Source: Sphingomonadales bacterium
GTDB lineage: Bacteria > Pseudomonadota > Alphaproteobacteria > Sphingomonadales > Sphingomonadaceae
Assembly: GCA_027483465.1 (NCBI GenBank)
Contig: JAIXUQ010000031.1
Location: forward strand, 62,001-126,000
Length of the DNA: 64,000 nucleotides
Reading direction: 5' to 3'
Part shown: one piece after another, positions 1 through 10,297 of the stretch
Layout of the letters: the number at the start of each line of letters is the position of its first letter
Position numbering within the stretch: the stretch's first letter is position 1
Notes under the pieces: model-generated
The model's database searches: none
Seen by the model: only the letters and a program-made list of their open reading frames with translations
What the model was told of the DNA's origin: nothing
Program-made: the position numbers and the translations under genes

Positions 1-1184
1 GCGGCGCCAGCGGCGGCGGCGGCGGCGCCTGCGGCGGATTTTCGGAGGCGCGCGGGGTCACGCTGATGGTGGGATCGCCCAGCCGCTCGGCAATCTGGCC
101 ACGCACCTTCTCCACGCTTTCGCCGGGGAACATGCGGCAATTCACATTCGCCTGGGCGCGTTGCGGCAGCGCGTTGCGGGCGTGGCCGGCATCCAGCATC
201 GTGGCCACGCAGGTGGTGCGCAGCGTGCTGTGCCAGCCCGGATCGCGGGAAACGATGGATTCGGCATGGGCATCGGCCGGATTGGCCAGCAGCGCCCGGA
301 TGGCCATGGCGGTTTCGGCATCGGCGATCTTGGCCATTTCGGCGAAATAGGCGCGGGTGGTGTCAGAGAGGATCACCGGAAAATCGTTGCGTGACAGGCG
401 CACCAGCCCGGCGGCCAGTTCATAGATGGCGTTGTCAGGCCGGGGCCGGCTGCTGTGACCGCCGGGGTTGCGGGTTTCCAGGGTGAAATCCTGATAGACC
501 TTCTCGCCGGCCTGGAAGGCGAGGCTGATCGGCTTGCCGCTGGCATCGGCCTTGCCGCCGCCGCCTTCGTTCAGGGCGAATTCGGCCTCGATCCAGTCGC
601 GGTGGTTTTCCACCAGCCATTTGGCGCCGTTGAACGGCCCGCCCTCCTCGCCGCAGGTGAGCGCCAGTTTCAGCGTGCGCTTCAGCGGCTTGCCGGCCTG
701 TTTCAGGCGGATCATCGCATCGGTGAAGATGGCGCCATGCGCCTTGTCGTCGGAAACGCCGCGGCCGTAAAACCAGCCGCCCTCCTCGATGAAGCTGAAC
801 GGATCGCGTTCCCAATCGGCGCGCTTGGCCTCCACCACGTCGAGGTGGGAGAGGAGGAGGATGGCCCTGGCCTTGGGGTCCTTGCCCGGCAGCGTGGCGA
901 CCAGCCCGCCATCAAGCGGGCGTTCCGGCGGGCCGGGAAACAGCTTGATGTCGGCATCGGCATAGCCCGCCGCCTTCAGCCGCGCCGCCATGCGCTCGGC
1001 CGCCAGATTGCAGCTGCCGGTGGAGACGGTTGTGTTGGTTTCCACCAGCTCCTTGTAGAGCGCGCGAAAGGCGACCTGATCGGGCCGCAGCGGGGCGACG
1101 GGTTGGGGCGCCGCTGGTTGGGCGGCGGCCGGAACAGCAAGGCTGGCGGCCAGCAGGCCGGCGATGATGGTGCGCATGGTCATA
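1..1184 (-). CDS. M20 family metallopeptidase (carboxypeptidase/dipeptidase-like), truncated at the window edge
   Basis: Reverse-strand translation from ATG at 1184 or 1178: MTMRTIIAGLLAASLAVPAAAQ... (signal peptide), then ILLLSHLDVVEAKRADWERDPFSFIEEGGWFYGRGVSDDKAHGA, typical of M20 peptidases. The stop lies outside the window. Confidence 0.85.
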
Positions 1185-1240
1185 CCCCCTTGTCGCCGCC
1201 ACCAAAGCCGCGGCCGCGCCGCTTGGCAAGAGGCTGTGCG

Positions 1241-2248
1241 TCAGATGTCCACGCAGATCTTGCCGAAATGGCTGCCCGATTCCTGGTGGCGGAAGGCGGC
1301 GCCCAGTTCGGCCAGCGGGAAGTGGCGATCGATCACCGGCTTCAGCCCGCTCTGGTTGATGGCGCGGATCATCTCCTGCTGCTGGCGGCGGGTGCCCACG
1401 GTGATGCCGATCAGGCGGATCTGCTTGGCCATCAGCATCATGGTGGGCACCGTGCCGGCATAGCCGGCCAGCACGCCGATCAGGCTGATATGGCCGCCCA
1501 CGGCGCAGGCAGTGATCGATTCGGGCAGCGTGCCGGCGCCGCCGATCTCGACGATATGATCAACCCCGCGGCCGTGGGTGAGCTTTTGCGCCTCCGCCCC
1601 CCAGCCGGGCGTGGCCTTGTAGTTGATCAGGTGATCGGCCCCCATTGCTTTCAGCCGCGCCAGTTTCTCATCGCTGCTGCTGGTGGCGATCACGGTGGCG
1701 CCCATCAGCTTGGCAAATTGCAGCGCAAAGATCGAAACGCCGCCGGTGCCCTGCACCAGCACGACATCGCCGGCCTTGATCCGCCCTTCCGGCACCAGCG
1801 CCCGCCAGGCGGTGAGCCCGGCGCAGGTGAGGGTGGCGGCCTCGGCGTGGCTGTAGCCGAAGGGCGCATGGGTGAAGCTGGTGGCCGGCGCGATCACCTG
1901 CTCGACGGCATAGCCATCGGCGCCATCCCCTGGCACGCCGGCAAAACCGGCCATCGAGGGCAGGCCATCGGTCCAGCTCGGGAAGAAGGTGGAGACCACC
2001 ATGTCGCCGGGGCGGAACTCGCTCACGCCCTCGCCCACCTCCAGCACCTCGCCGGCGCCGTCGCTCATCGGGATGCGGCCATCGGGCGTGGGGATGCCGC
2101 CCACCACCACGATATAATCATGATAATTCAGGCTGCTGGCGCGGATGCGCACCTTGATCTGGCCGGGGCCGGGGCTGCCCGGTTCGGCCATGTCCTCATG
2201 GCGCAGATTGTCGATGCCGGCGGGGTGGCGAAGGCGGATGGCTTTCAT
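1241..2248 (-). CDS. zinc-type alcohol dehydrogenase-like / NAD(P)-dependent quinone-oxidoreductase-like (MDR superfamily)
   Basis: 335 aa; MDR motifs (VLVQGTGGVSIFALQFAKLMGATVIATSSSDEKLARLKAMGADHLINY). Confidence 0.88.
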   Translation of the reverse strand: MKAIRLRHPAGIDNLRHEDMAEPGSPGPGQIKVRIRASSLNYHDYIVVVGGIPTPDGRIPMSDGAGEVLEVGEGVSEFRPGDMVVSTFFPSWTDGLPSMAGFAGVPGDGADGYAVEQVIAPATSFTHAPFGYSHAEAATLTCAGLTAWRALVPEGRIKAGDVVLVQGTGGVSIFALQFAKLMGATVIATSSSDEKLARLKAMGADHLINYKATPGWGAEAQKLTHGRGVDHIVEIGGAGTLPESITACAVGGHISLIGVLAGYAGTVPTMMLMAKQIRLIGITVGTRRQQQEMIRAINQSGLKPVIDRHFPLAELGAAFRHQESGSHFGKICVDI

Positions 2249-2290
2249 TGGTGGCTGCTCCCTTGATTGTCGGCAGCCTAGCGCGTTTCA

Positions 2291-2384
2291 CGATCCTCCC
2301 CATTCTCTGAATGGGGAGGGGGACCGCCGGCACGGCGGTGGAGGGGCCAGTGCCACGCACCCCTCGCCCCAAACACGTTTGGGG
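2291..2384. repeat. REP-like cluster of three adjacent palindromes
   Basis: cctccccatt-ctctg-aatggggagg (2295-2319), then accgccg-gca-cggcggt, then ccccaaacacgtttgggg (2367-2384), in the gap between two minus-strand genes. Confidence 0.55.
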
Positions 2385-2397
2385 AAGATCTGTGCTG

Positions 2398-3393
2398 TCA
2401 GGCCCACCCTTCCAGCACGATATCCGGCGGCCGGTGCCCGTCCACCCACACGCGGATGTTGGCGATCACCTTCTCGCCCATGGCCTGGCGGCCTTCGAAG
2501 GTGGCGCTGCCCATGTGCGGCAGCAGCACGACACCGGGCAGATCCAGCAGGCGCGGATCAACCGCCGGTTCATGTTCGAACACGTCAAGCCCGGCGCCGG
2601 CGATCTGGCCGCTGGCCAGCGCCTCGCACAGGGCGTTTTCATCGACAATCTCGCCGCGCGCCGCGTTGATGATATAGGCCGATTTCTGCATCAGGCCGAA
2701 ACGGCGGGCATCAATCAGATGATGGGTGTCGGGCGTGTGCGGGCAGTTGATGCTGATGATGTCCACCCGGGCCAGCATGGCGTCCAGATCGGCCCACCAG
2801 GTCGCCTCCATCTCCGCCTCGATGCTGGGCGGCAGGCGGTGGCGGTTGTGATAATGCACAGTCAGGCCAAAGGCGCGGGCGCGGCGGGCCACGGCGCTGC
2901 CGATGCGGCCCATGCCGATGATGCCCAGCCGCTTGCCGGTGATCCGGTGGCCCAGCATGCCGGTGGGCGACCAGCCGGCCCAATTGCCCTGGCGCACCAG
3001 CTTCTCGCCCTCGCCCAACCGGCGCGGCACCGAAAGGATCAGCGCCATCACCATGTCGGCCGTATCATCGGTCAGCACGCCGGGCGTGTTTGACACGGTG
3101 ACCTTGGCGGCACGGGCGGCGTGCAGATCGATATGATCCACCCCCACGCCGAAATTGGCGCACAGCTTCAGCCGGCCGGCGGCGGCGGCCGCGGCAAACA
3201 CCGCCGCATCCACATTGTCGGTCACGGTCGGCACCAGCACGTCGCAGCGGGCGGCGGCATCGGCCAGCTGATCCTGGCTGAACGGCGCATCGGTGAGATT
3301 CAATTCCAAATCGAACAATTCGGCCATGCGGGTTTCCACCGCCTGCGGCAGGCGGCGGGTGACGATGACCTTGGGGCGCGGCTTGTTCGGCAT
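2398..3393 (-). CDS. D-2-hydroxyacid dehydrogenase (glyoxylate/hydroxypyruvate reductase type)
   Basis: MPNKPRPKVIVTRRLPQAVETRM... with LGIIGMGRIGSAVARRARAFG and INAARGEIVDENAL motifs; start at 3393 preferred over the longer ORF. Confidence 0.9.
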   Translation of the reverse strand: MPNKPRPKVIVTRRLPQAVETRMAELFDLELNLTDAPFSQDQLADAAARCDVLVPTVTDNVDAAVFAAAAAAGRLKLCANFGVGVDHIDLHAARAAKVTVSNTPGVLTDDTADMVMALILSVPRRLGEGEKLVRQGNWAGWSPTGMLGHRITGKRLGIIGMGRIGSAVARRARAFGLTVHYHNRHRLPPSIEAEMEATWWADLDAMLARVDIISINCPHTPDTHHLIDARRFGLMQKSAYIINAARGEIVDENALCEALASGQIAGAGLDVFEHEPAVDPRLLDLPGVVLLPHMGSATFEGRQAMGEKVIANIRVWVDGHRPPDIVLEGWA

Positions 3394-3471
3394 GGGGCGG
3401 CCTTCCGGATGCTGGCGGGACGACGCGGCAGAGGCTTGCGCGGCAACGGCCGAGCGGTCAAGAGGAAGCCC

Positions 3472-3990
3472 ATGCTTCGCCCACGATCGCGTCTTCTCCT
3501 GCCGCTGCTCCTGCTGGCCGCTGCTGCCCCGGCGGCCGCCAAGGAATATGCCGATGGCACCACCGATCTGCCGCGCCCGCGCTTCGTGTCGATCAAGGGC
3601 GGGCGGGCGATGATGCGCGCCGGCCCCGGTGAGCGCTTCCCGATCAAGTGGGAATATCGCCGGCCCGGCCTGCCGATGGAGATCCTGAAGGAGTATCAGA
3701 TCTGGCGGCAGGTGCGCGACCCGGCCGGGGAAACCGGCTGGATGAACAAGGCGCTGCTCACCAACCAGCGCACGGGCATCATCACCGCCACGCCCGGCGG
3801 CCAGCCGCGGCTGCTCTATGTTTCCCCGGATGTGAAGAGCCGCATCGCCTGGCGGATCGCCCCCGGCGCGGTCGTGCTCGTCACCCTGTGCGATGAAGGC
3901 TGGTGCCGGGTGAGCAAGGACGGCAAATCCGGCTATATCCCGCGCGGCGAAATGTGGGGCACCTATCCGGCCGAGAAGATCGAGGGCTGA
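3472..3990 (+). CDS. secreted SH3-domain protein
   Basis: Signal peptide MLRPRSRLLLPLLLLAAAAPAAA, then GGRAMMRAGPGERFPIKWEYRRPGLPMEILKEYQIWRQVRDPAGETGWMN (bacterial SH3-like). Confidence 0.82.
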   Translation: MLRPRSRLLLPLLLLAAAAPAAAKEYADGTTDLPRPRFVSIKGGRAMMRAGPGERFPIKWEYRRPGLPMEILKEYQIWRQVRDPAGETGWMNKALLTNQRTGIITATPGGQPRLLYVSPDVKSRIAWRIAPGAVVLVTLCDEGWCRVSKDGKSGYIPRGEMWGTYPAEKIEG

Positions 3991-5354
3991 GGCGCCAGCC
4001 GGCCGCCGCCCTTCACCAGCGCCAACAGGGCCAGGCCCACCACCAGCAGGCCGATCACCGGCCAGAAGCCGGCAGCCTGCGTGCCACCGGCCCGCGTGGC
4101 GGTTTCCACCAGCAGGGGCCCCAGCCACATGGTGGCCGAACCGGCCAGTGCATAAAGGCCGAAGAAGGCGCCCAGTTGTTCGGGCGGTGCCAGCCGGGTG
4201 AGCAGGGTGCGCGACGAGGCATAGGCGGCCGTGATGGTGACAGCGAGGCCGCAGCCCAGCGCCAGAAAGCCCAGTTCGGGCAGGCTGGCATAGACCGGGC
4301 TGGCCCACACCGGGGCCGCATCCACCGCCACAAAGCCGATATGGCCGCGATCGGTGCCGATCACCGCCAGTTGCAGCAGGATCAGCAGCGCCAGTTCGCC
4401 CATCACCGCCGGGCGCGGGCCGATCGCCATGTCAAGCCGGCCGGCCAGCAGCCCGCCGGCCACCGCCGCGCCGCTGAGCAAGAGGCCATAGCCCAGCATC
4501 TCCAGCGTGCCCCAGCCCATCGTGCCGCTGGCAAAAATGCCGCCAAACAGCAGGATGGCGGTGAGGCCATCGGTGTAGACCATGCGCGCCAGCAGATAGA
4601 GCAGCGGATTGGCATTGCCCCTGACATTGGCAAACAGCCGCAGCAGATCGCCAATCCCGCCCGCCAGCGCCGCACCCAGGCTGGCCTGGCTGCGCGGCCG
4701 GTCCGGCACCAGCGGGAACAGCGGCAGGCTGGCCAGCGCCATCACCAGCGCCACGATCGGCCCGGCGATGCGGGCCGGTTCGCCCAGCGCCGGATCAAGG
4801 CCGAGCAGCGGCCGGGATGGCAGCCACGGCAGCGCCACCGTGCCGGGCAGGGCAAAGGCGAACAGCACCAGCAGTAGCAGCCCCACGCTCACCGCGTTGC
4901 CGGCGGCCAGCCCGGCACCGCTGGCTCGCGCCGCGCCCGCCGCCCCGGCCGCCGGCACCAGCAGCGCATTGTGCAGCATTTCATGGGCGGAGATCAGCCA
5001 GGTCATCGCCGCCCCGGCGCCGAGCACCCAGGCCACGCCGAGCAATGGCTCGGGATGGCCGCGCGGCGTGACAAACCACAGGCTGGCGCAGATCGCCACC
5101 ATGGTGGCAATCACCACCGCCAGCAGCGGCTTGCGCGGGCCCAGCCGGTCAACCGCCGCGCCCAGGATCGGCATTGACAGCATCACCGCCCAGCCGCCCC
5201 ATTTGCCGCTGGCTGCGATCAGCGCCTGGCCCTCCACCGGATCGCCCACCACGGCGGTGACGAACCAGGGCGCAAAAATATAGATGGAAATCAGGATGAC
5301 ATAGGGATCGCGCCCGCCCTGTGCGGCCACCCAGGCGCGCACGGCGCCGTTCAC
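3963..5354 (-). CDS. MFS transporter
   Basis: 463 aa polytopic membrane protein; GTG start overlaps the stop of the upstream gene. Confidence 0.8.
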   Translation of the reverse strand: MNGAVRAWVAAQGGRDPYVILISIYIFAPWFVTAVVGDPVEGQALIAASGKWGGWAVMLSMPILGAAVDRLGPRKPLLAVVIATMVAICASLWFVTPRGHPEPLLGVAWVLGAGAAMTWLISAHEMLHNALLVPAAGAAGAARASGAGLAAGNAVSVGLLLLVLFAFALPGTVALPWLPSRPLLGLDPALGEPARIAGPIVALVMALASLPLFPLVPDRPRSQASLGAALAGGIGDLLRLFANVRGNANPLLYLLARMVYTDGLTAILLFGGIFASGTMGWGTLEMLGYGLLLSGAAVAGGLLAGRLDMAIGPRPAVMGELALLILLQLAVIGTDRGHIGFVAVDAAPVWASPVYASLPELGFLALGCGLAVTITAAYASSRTLLTRLAPPEQLGAFFGLYALAGSATMWLGPLLVETATRAGGTQAAGFWPVIGLLVVGLALLALVKGGGRLAPQPSIFSAG

Positions 5355-6361
5355 CGGGGTGCGCCGGCCGCGGGAAGCAGCGGGGCCGGATTGGCCAGCG
5401 GCGTGGTGGCGGCGGCCTCCAGCCGGGCCAGCGCGGCTTCGGCGGCCAGCAGGCGATCGGCATTGGCCAGCCAGCCGCGCACGGTGGGATTGGCCGGCAG
5501 CGCCGGGGATTGGCGCAGCCGGGCGACCGCGGTGGCGACATCGCCGCGCGCCATGGCAGCGCGGGCCGCCGCCACCGGGCCCTGGGTTTCGGCGCCCGAC
5601 ATGGCATCATCCAGCCGCACCATCAGCGCCCGCCACCAATTGGGCCGGGCATCGGCCGTGTCTGACAGCACGCCCAGATCGCGGGCCAGGGTGGCGCGGG
5701 TCACGGGTTTGGCCGCCAGTGCCGCCAGCGCGTTCACCGCATCGCCATCGCTGCTTTCAAACAGGCGGCGGGCGGCCGGCAGCAGCGCATCCAGCGGCCG
5801 GCCATCGGCCAGCGCGCGGCGCAGCAGCAGCACGGTCAACATTGCTTCGGCGCGGTTGGCCGCCCCTTGCGCGGTGGCAACCACGCTGGCGTCGCGTGCC
5901 TCCTGCGCCGCCAGCCGGGCGCTCAGGCTGGCCAGTTCGCCGGCCAGCGCATCGATGCGCTGGGCATCGCGCTGCAACTGGTCGGTGCTGCTTTCCACCT
6001 TGGCTTCGGCGCGGGCCAGCCGTTCGGCCGCCACCACCGGCGCGCTGGGCGCGCGCTTTTCCAGCGCCGCCAGCCGTTGTTCCAGTGCGCGGGTGGCAGC
6101 GGTGCTGGCCGGCTGCGCAAAGGGGGCGGCAAAGGGCAGGCGCCCGCGCACCGCCGCTTCAAACCAGGGGTTGGCAATCAAGCCGGCGGCAAAGGCAAAC
6201 AACGCCGCTGTGACCGCCCACGGCAGCACGCTGCGCCCGCCGGCCGGCTTGGCCGGGGTGGCGGGCTGGCTCATCAGCCGGGCGCGCAGCCGTTCGGCCG
6301 CCGCCAGACTGGCCTCGTTGATCTCGCCACGGTCAAACGCGTCGTTCATGCGTGATGACAC
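5351..6361 (-). CDS. mitofilin/Mic60-like inner-membrane protein
   Basis: Single N-terminal TM (VLPWAVTAALFAFAAGLIANPWF), long coiled coil, helical C-terminus; directly downstream of hemC-hemD, the known alphaproteobacterial context of Mic60 homologues. Confidence 0.65.
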   Translation of the reverse strand: MSSRMNDAFDRGEINEASLAAAERLRARLMSQPATPAKPAGGRSVLPWAVTAALFAFAAGLIANPWFEAAVRGRLPFAAPFAQPASTAATRALEQRLAALEKRAPSAPVVAAERLARAEAKVESSTDQLQRDAQRIDALAGELASLSARLAAQEARDASVVATAQGAANRAEAMLTVLLLRRALADGRPLDALLPAARRLFESSDGDAVNALAALAAKPVTRATLARDLGVLSDTADARPNWWRALMVRLDDAMSGAETQGPVAAARAAMARGDVATAVARLRQSPALPANPTVRGWLANADRLLAAEAALARLEAAATTPLANPAPLLPAAGAPR

Positions 6362-7017
6362 TAGCCGGCTTTGCCCAGCATCGCCAGCAGCGCGGCTTCA
6401 TCCGGGCGGGCGGCAGCCTGGGCGCTGCGCCAGCCGGGGCCGGCGGCGGCCAGCGTGAGCGGGCTGATGGCAAACAGGCTCACACTGCGGCGGTTGCCGC
6501 CCAGCCGGTCCCACTCGGCGGCCAGATGGCGGGCGGTGCGCTGGGAATGCAGCAGCATGGCATCCACCGGCAACAGCATCGGCAACGGCAGCAGCCGGGC
6601 GCGATAGACGGTGCGGGTGATGATGGTGAGGCCGGCGGGGATGGTCACCTCGGTGCGGTCTTCACCGGCCAGATGCAGCAGCGCCGGCGGGGCGGCAGCG
6701 GCCAGTTGATCGATCAGGCCCTGCATGGTGCCCGGTCCGGTTTCCACCCGGGCCCAGCCGGCGGCGCGGGCGGCGCGGGCCGTGGCCTCCCCCACGCAGT
6801 GCAGCGGCAGGCCGTGCAGCGCGGCGGCCGCCGGCCCGGCATGGCGCACGGCCGCCGCACTGGTGATGATCACCGCGGCCGGCGGCTGATCGGGCGGGCG
6901 CCAGTCCAGCGCCTCGGTGGCGAGCAGCGGCAGCGGCATCGCCTCGTGGCCCAGCGCCCGCACCCGCGCCGCCGTGGCGCTGGCGCCCGGTTCGGGCCGG
7001 ACGACAAGCACCCGCAT
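6361..7017 (-). CDS. hemD: uroporphyrinogen-III synthase
   Basis: MRVLVVRPEPGASATAARVRALGHEAMPLPLL...; directly follows hemC with overlapping stop/start. Confidence 0.88.
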   Translation of the reverse strand: MRVLVVRPEPGASATAARVRALGHEAMPLPLLATEALDWRPPDQPPAAVIITSAAAVRHAGPAAAALHGLPLHCVGEATARAARAAGWARVETGPGTMQGLIDQLAAAAPPALLHLAGEDRTEVTIPAGLTIITRTVYRARLLPLPMLLPVDAMLLHSQRTARHLAAEWDRLGGNRRSVSLFAISPLTLAAAGPGWRSAQAAARPDEAALLAMLGKAG

Positions 7018-7928
7018 CAGGGGTTGAACAAGGCCCTGAGGGCCGGGCCGGCCTGGCCCAGCAGGCGGGCGGCCAGGGCGGCGATCGCGGCCGGGGCATC
7101 GGCGAGCGCGCCGGTGAAGCCGCCTTCCTGCATCTCGCTGCCGTCCTCGGCGAAAATCTGGCCGCGGAAACATATGGCACCATCAACAAATTCGGCCAGC
7201 GCCGCCACCGGCGAATGGCAGGTGCCGCCCAGCGCCGCCAGGAACCCGCGTTCCAACAGCACGCAATCCAGCGTGGGCTGGTGGTTGATCGCCGCCAGCC
7301 GCGCCAGCGTTTCAGCATCGCCGGCGCGCGCCGTGATGCCCACCGCGCCCTGCGCGCTGGCCGGCAGCATCTGCTCCACCGGGATGGTGCTGCCCACCGC
7401 CATGCCCAGCCGCGCCAGGCCGGCGGCGGCCAGCAAAGTGGCATCGATGGCGCCCTGTTCCACCTTGGCCAGCCGGGTCGCCACATTGCCGCGCAGGATC
7501 TCGGTGCGCAGATCCGGCCGCTGCGCCTTCAACTGCGCCGCCCGGCGCGGGGAGGAGGTGCCGATCAGCGCGCCGGGCTTCAGCGCGGCGATGCTGGGCG
7601 CCCCGATCAGCGTTTCGCGCACATCGGCGCGCGGCAGCATGGCGGGCAGCACGATGCCGTCTTTCAGGATGGTTTCGACATCCTTCATCGAATGCACGCC
7701 GATATCGATGCGGCCGTCCAGCAGGGCGGCGTCCAGCTCCTTGGTCCACAGCGCCTTGCCGCCGATCTCGGCCAGCGCCCGGTCCTGCACCTTGTCACCG
7801 GTGGTGTGGATGATGATGATCTCCACATCGCCATCGCCCCAGCCGTGCGCCTGTTTCAGCGCGTCGGCCGTCATGTGCGCCTGGGCGAGGGCAAGGGGAG
7901 AACCGCGGGTACCGATCTTGAAGCTCAT
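7017..7928 (-). CDS. hemC: hydroxymethylbilane synthase
   Basis: MSFKIGTRGSPLALAQAHM...GGKALWTKELDAALLDGRIDIGVHSMKDVET...GTSSPRRAAQL. Confidence 0.97.
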   Translation of the reverse strand: MSFKIGTRGSPLALAQAHMTADALKQAHGWGDGDVEIIIIHTTGDKVQDRALAEIGGKALWTKELDAALLDGRIDIGVHSMKDVETILKDGIVLPAMLPRADVRETLIGAPSIAALKPGALIGTSSPRRAAQLKAQRPDLRTEILRGNVATRLAKVEQGAIDATLLAAAGLARLGMAVGSTIPVEQMLPASAQGAVGITARAGDAETLARLAAINHQPTLDCVLLERGFLAALGGTCHSPVAALAEFVDGAICFRGQIFAEDGSEMQEGGFTGALADAPAAIAALAARLLGQAGPALRALFNP

Positions 7929-7985
7929 GCCCCTGCCCATGGCGCGATGGTTGCGGATTGGCAAGGGAGCGCCTAGCTGGGCGGC

Positions 7986-9038
7986 ATGGCAAACCCGCTT
8001 GTTCTGGGCATTGAATCGAGCTGCGATGAAACCGCTGTGGCGCTGGTGCGCGGCGACCGCACCATCCTGGCCCAGCGCATCGCCAGCCAGAACGAGGCGC
8101 ACGAACGCTTTGGCGGCGTGGTGCCCGAACTGGCGGCGCGCGCCCACGCCGATCGGCTGGCGCCGATGGTGGCCGCCGTGCTGGCCGAAGCCGGCGTGGG
8201 CCTGGCCGATGTGGACGCGATTGCCGGCACCGCCGGGCCCGGCCTGATCGGCGGGGTGATGGTGGGCCTGGTCACCGCCAAGGCGCTGGCGATGGCGGCG
8301 GGCAAGCCGCTGATCGCGGTCAACCATCTCGAAGGCCATGCGCTGTCGCCCCGGCTGGCCGATGCGGCGCTGGGCTTTCCCTATCTGCTGCTGCTGGTTT
8401 CGGGCGGGCATTGCCAATTGCTGCTGGTCGAGGCGGTGGGCCGTTATCGCCGGCTGGCCACCACCATCGATGATGCGGTGGGGGAGGCGTTTGACAAATC
8501 GGCCAAGGTCCTTGGCCTCGGTTTTCCCGGCGGCCCGGCGCTGGAGCGGGCGGCGCGCGCCGGTGATGCCGGCCGCTTTGCGCTGCCGCGCCCGCTGGTG
8601 GGCACGCCAGAGCCGCATTTCTCCTTTGCCGGGCTGAAGAGCGCCGTGCTGCGCGCCCGCGCCGCCATGGCCGCGCCATCGGAGCAAGACATTGCCGATC
8701 TGGCCGCCAGCTTTCAGCAGGCCGCCTGCGATTGCCTGGTGGACCGCACCGAACGGGCATTGGCCCAGGTGCCGGGCACCACGGCGCTGGTGGTGGCCGG
8801 CGGGGTGGCGGCCAACCAGCATATCCGGGGCGCGCTGCTGGCACTGGCCAGCGCGCACGGCCTGCCCTTCGTCGCCCCGCCGCTGTGGCTGTGCACCGAC
8901 AATGGCGCGATGATCGCCTGGGCCGGGGTGGAGCGGTTTCGGGTTGGCGACATCGATGATCTCAACGCCCCGGCCCGCCCGCGCTGGCCGCTCGATCCCG
9001 AAGCCGAGGCCGTGCGCGGGGCCGGGGTGAAGGCGTGA
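7986..9038 (+). CDS. tsaD: tRNA N6-adenosine threonylcarbamoyltransferase
   Basis: [51 protein letters not shown]. Confidence 0.97.
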   Translation: MANPLVLGIESSCDETAVALVRGDRTILAQRIASQNEAHERFGGVVPELAARAHADRLAPMVAAVLAEAGVGLADVDAIAGTAGPGLIGGVMVGLVTAKALAMAAGKPLIAVNHLEGHALSPRLADAALGFPYLLLLVSGGHCQLLLVEAVGRYRRLATTIDDAVGEAFDKSAKVLGLGFPGGPALERAARAGDAGRFALPRPLVGTPEPHFSFAGLKSAVLRARAAMAAPSEQDIADLAASFQQAACDCLVDRTERALAQVPGTTALVVAGGVAANQHIRGALLALASAHGLPFVAPPLWLCTDNGAMIAWAGVERFRVGDIDDLNAPARPRWPLDPEAEAVRGAGVKA

Positions 9039-9040
9039 CC

Positions 9041-10003
9041 ATGTTCGGCGTCATCGGTGGCGGTGCATGGGGAACCGCACTGGCCGCCACCTTGGCCGGC
9101 AATGGCCCGGTCACGCTGTGGGCGCGGGAGGCCGACGTGGTGGCCGCCATCAACGGCGCGCGCGAAAACCCGCCGTTCCTGCCTGGCATCCGCCTGCCCG
9201 CCGGCATCAGCGCAACCGAAGATCTGGCCGCCATCGCCGCTTGCCCCATCGTGCTGCTGGTGGTGCCGGCCCAGCATCTGCGCACCACGCTGGCACAGGC
9301 GGCGCTGCCGGCCGCCACGCCCATCATTTTGTGCGCCAAGGGGATCGAGGCCGGCACGCACAAATTGATGCTGGAGGTGGCGCGCGATCTCGTCGCCAAT
9401 CCGATCGCCGTGCTGTCGGGCCCCAGTTTCGCGCACGAGGTGGCGGCCGGCAAACCCTGCGCCATCACGCTGGCCTGCGAAGACCGGGCGCTCGGCGAGC
9501 GCCTGGTCACCGCCATGGCCCGGCCGACGTTTCGGCTCTACCAGTCCGATGATGTGATCGGCGCTGAAATCGGCGGCGCCGTGAAGAATGTGCTCGCCAT
9601 CGCCTGCGGGGTGGTGGAGGGCGCCGGGCTGGGTCTGAACGCCCGCGCCGCCCTGATCGCGCGTGGCTTTGCCGAGATGACCCGCTTTGGCGTCGCCCGC
9701 GGCGCGCGCCCCGAAACCCTGGCCGGCCTGTCCGGGCTGGGCGATCTCGTCCTCACCTGCTCATCGGAAAACAGCCGCAATTTCCGTCTCGGTGTCGGCC
9801 TGGGCCAGGGCCGCCCGCTGGCCGATCTGCTCGCCGGCCCGGCCGTCGCCGAAGGGGCTGCCACCGCACCGGTGCTGGTCGAGGCCGCGCGCGCGGCCGG
9901 CGTTGACATGCCGATCGGCGCGGCGGTCGCCGCCCTGCTCGCCGGCGCGCCGGTGCCGGACACGATCAACGCCCTGCTGGCCCGGCCGCTGAAGGCGGAA
10001 TGA
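9041..10003 (+). CDS. gpsA: NAD(P)H-dependent glycerol-3-phosphate dehydrogenase
   Basis: MFGVIGGGAWGTALAATL...GPSFAHEVAAGKPCAITLA...GAEIGGAVKNVLAIACG; an alternative GTG start at 9035 overlaps the tsaD stop. Confidence 0.96.
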   Translation: MFGVIGGGAWGTALAATLAGNGPVTLWAREADVVAAINGARENPPFLPGIRLPAGISATEDLAAIAACPIVLLVVPAQHLRTTLAQAALPAATPIILCAKGIEAGTHKLMLEVARDLVANPIAVLSGPSFAHEVAAGKPCAITLACEDRALGERLVTAMARPTFRLYQSDDVIGAEIGGAVKNVLAIACGVVEGAGLGLNARAALIARGFAEMTRFGVARGARPETLAGLSGLGDLVLTCSSENSRNFRLGVGLGQGRPLADLLAGPAVAEGAATAPVLVEAARAAGVDMPIGAAVAALLAGAPVPDTINALLARPLKAE

Positions 10004-10006
10004 GCA

Positions 10007-10297
10007 TCACAGCGGGCCGCTCAACAACCGGCCGGCGTGGAACACCCCCAGAATCAACACCTGCTCGCGGTCCACCCGATAGGCAATGGTCGCACGCCCT
10101 TCGAAACTGATCGTGCGCACGCCCGGGCACAGATCATCGCGCGGCGTGCCCCGCCGGGGGAAGTCGCGCAAAACGGCACAGGCCTGTTCCAGGCGGTCAA
10201 GATAGGCCAGAGCCACTGCTGCCCCGGCATTGGCAGCGATCCAGTCCCCGATGCGCTCCAGATCGGCCAGCGCCAGCCGGCTCAGTTCAACCCGCAT
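10007..10297 (-). CDS. parE: ParE/RelE-family toxin
   Basis: MRVELSRLALADLERIGDWIAANAGAAVALAYLDRLEQAC...RTISFEGRATIAYRVDREQVLILGVFHAGR. Confidence 0.85.
   Translation of the reverse strand: MRVELSRLALADLERIGDWIAANAGAAVALAYLDRLEQACAVLRDFPRRGTPRDDLCPGVRTISFEGRATIAYRVDREQVLILGVFHAGRLLSGPL

Noticed and set aside
455-2266. 603-aa plus-strand ORF
   Set aside because: Antisense to the M20 peptidase and ADH genes, low-complexity Gly/Ala/His/Gln composition; a GC-rich antisense artefact.
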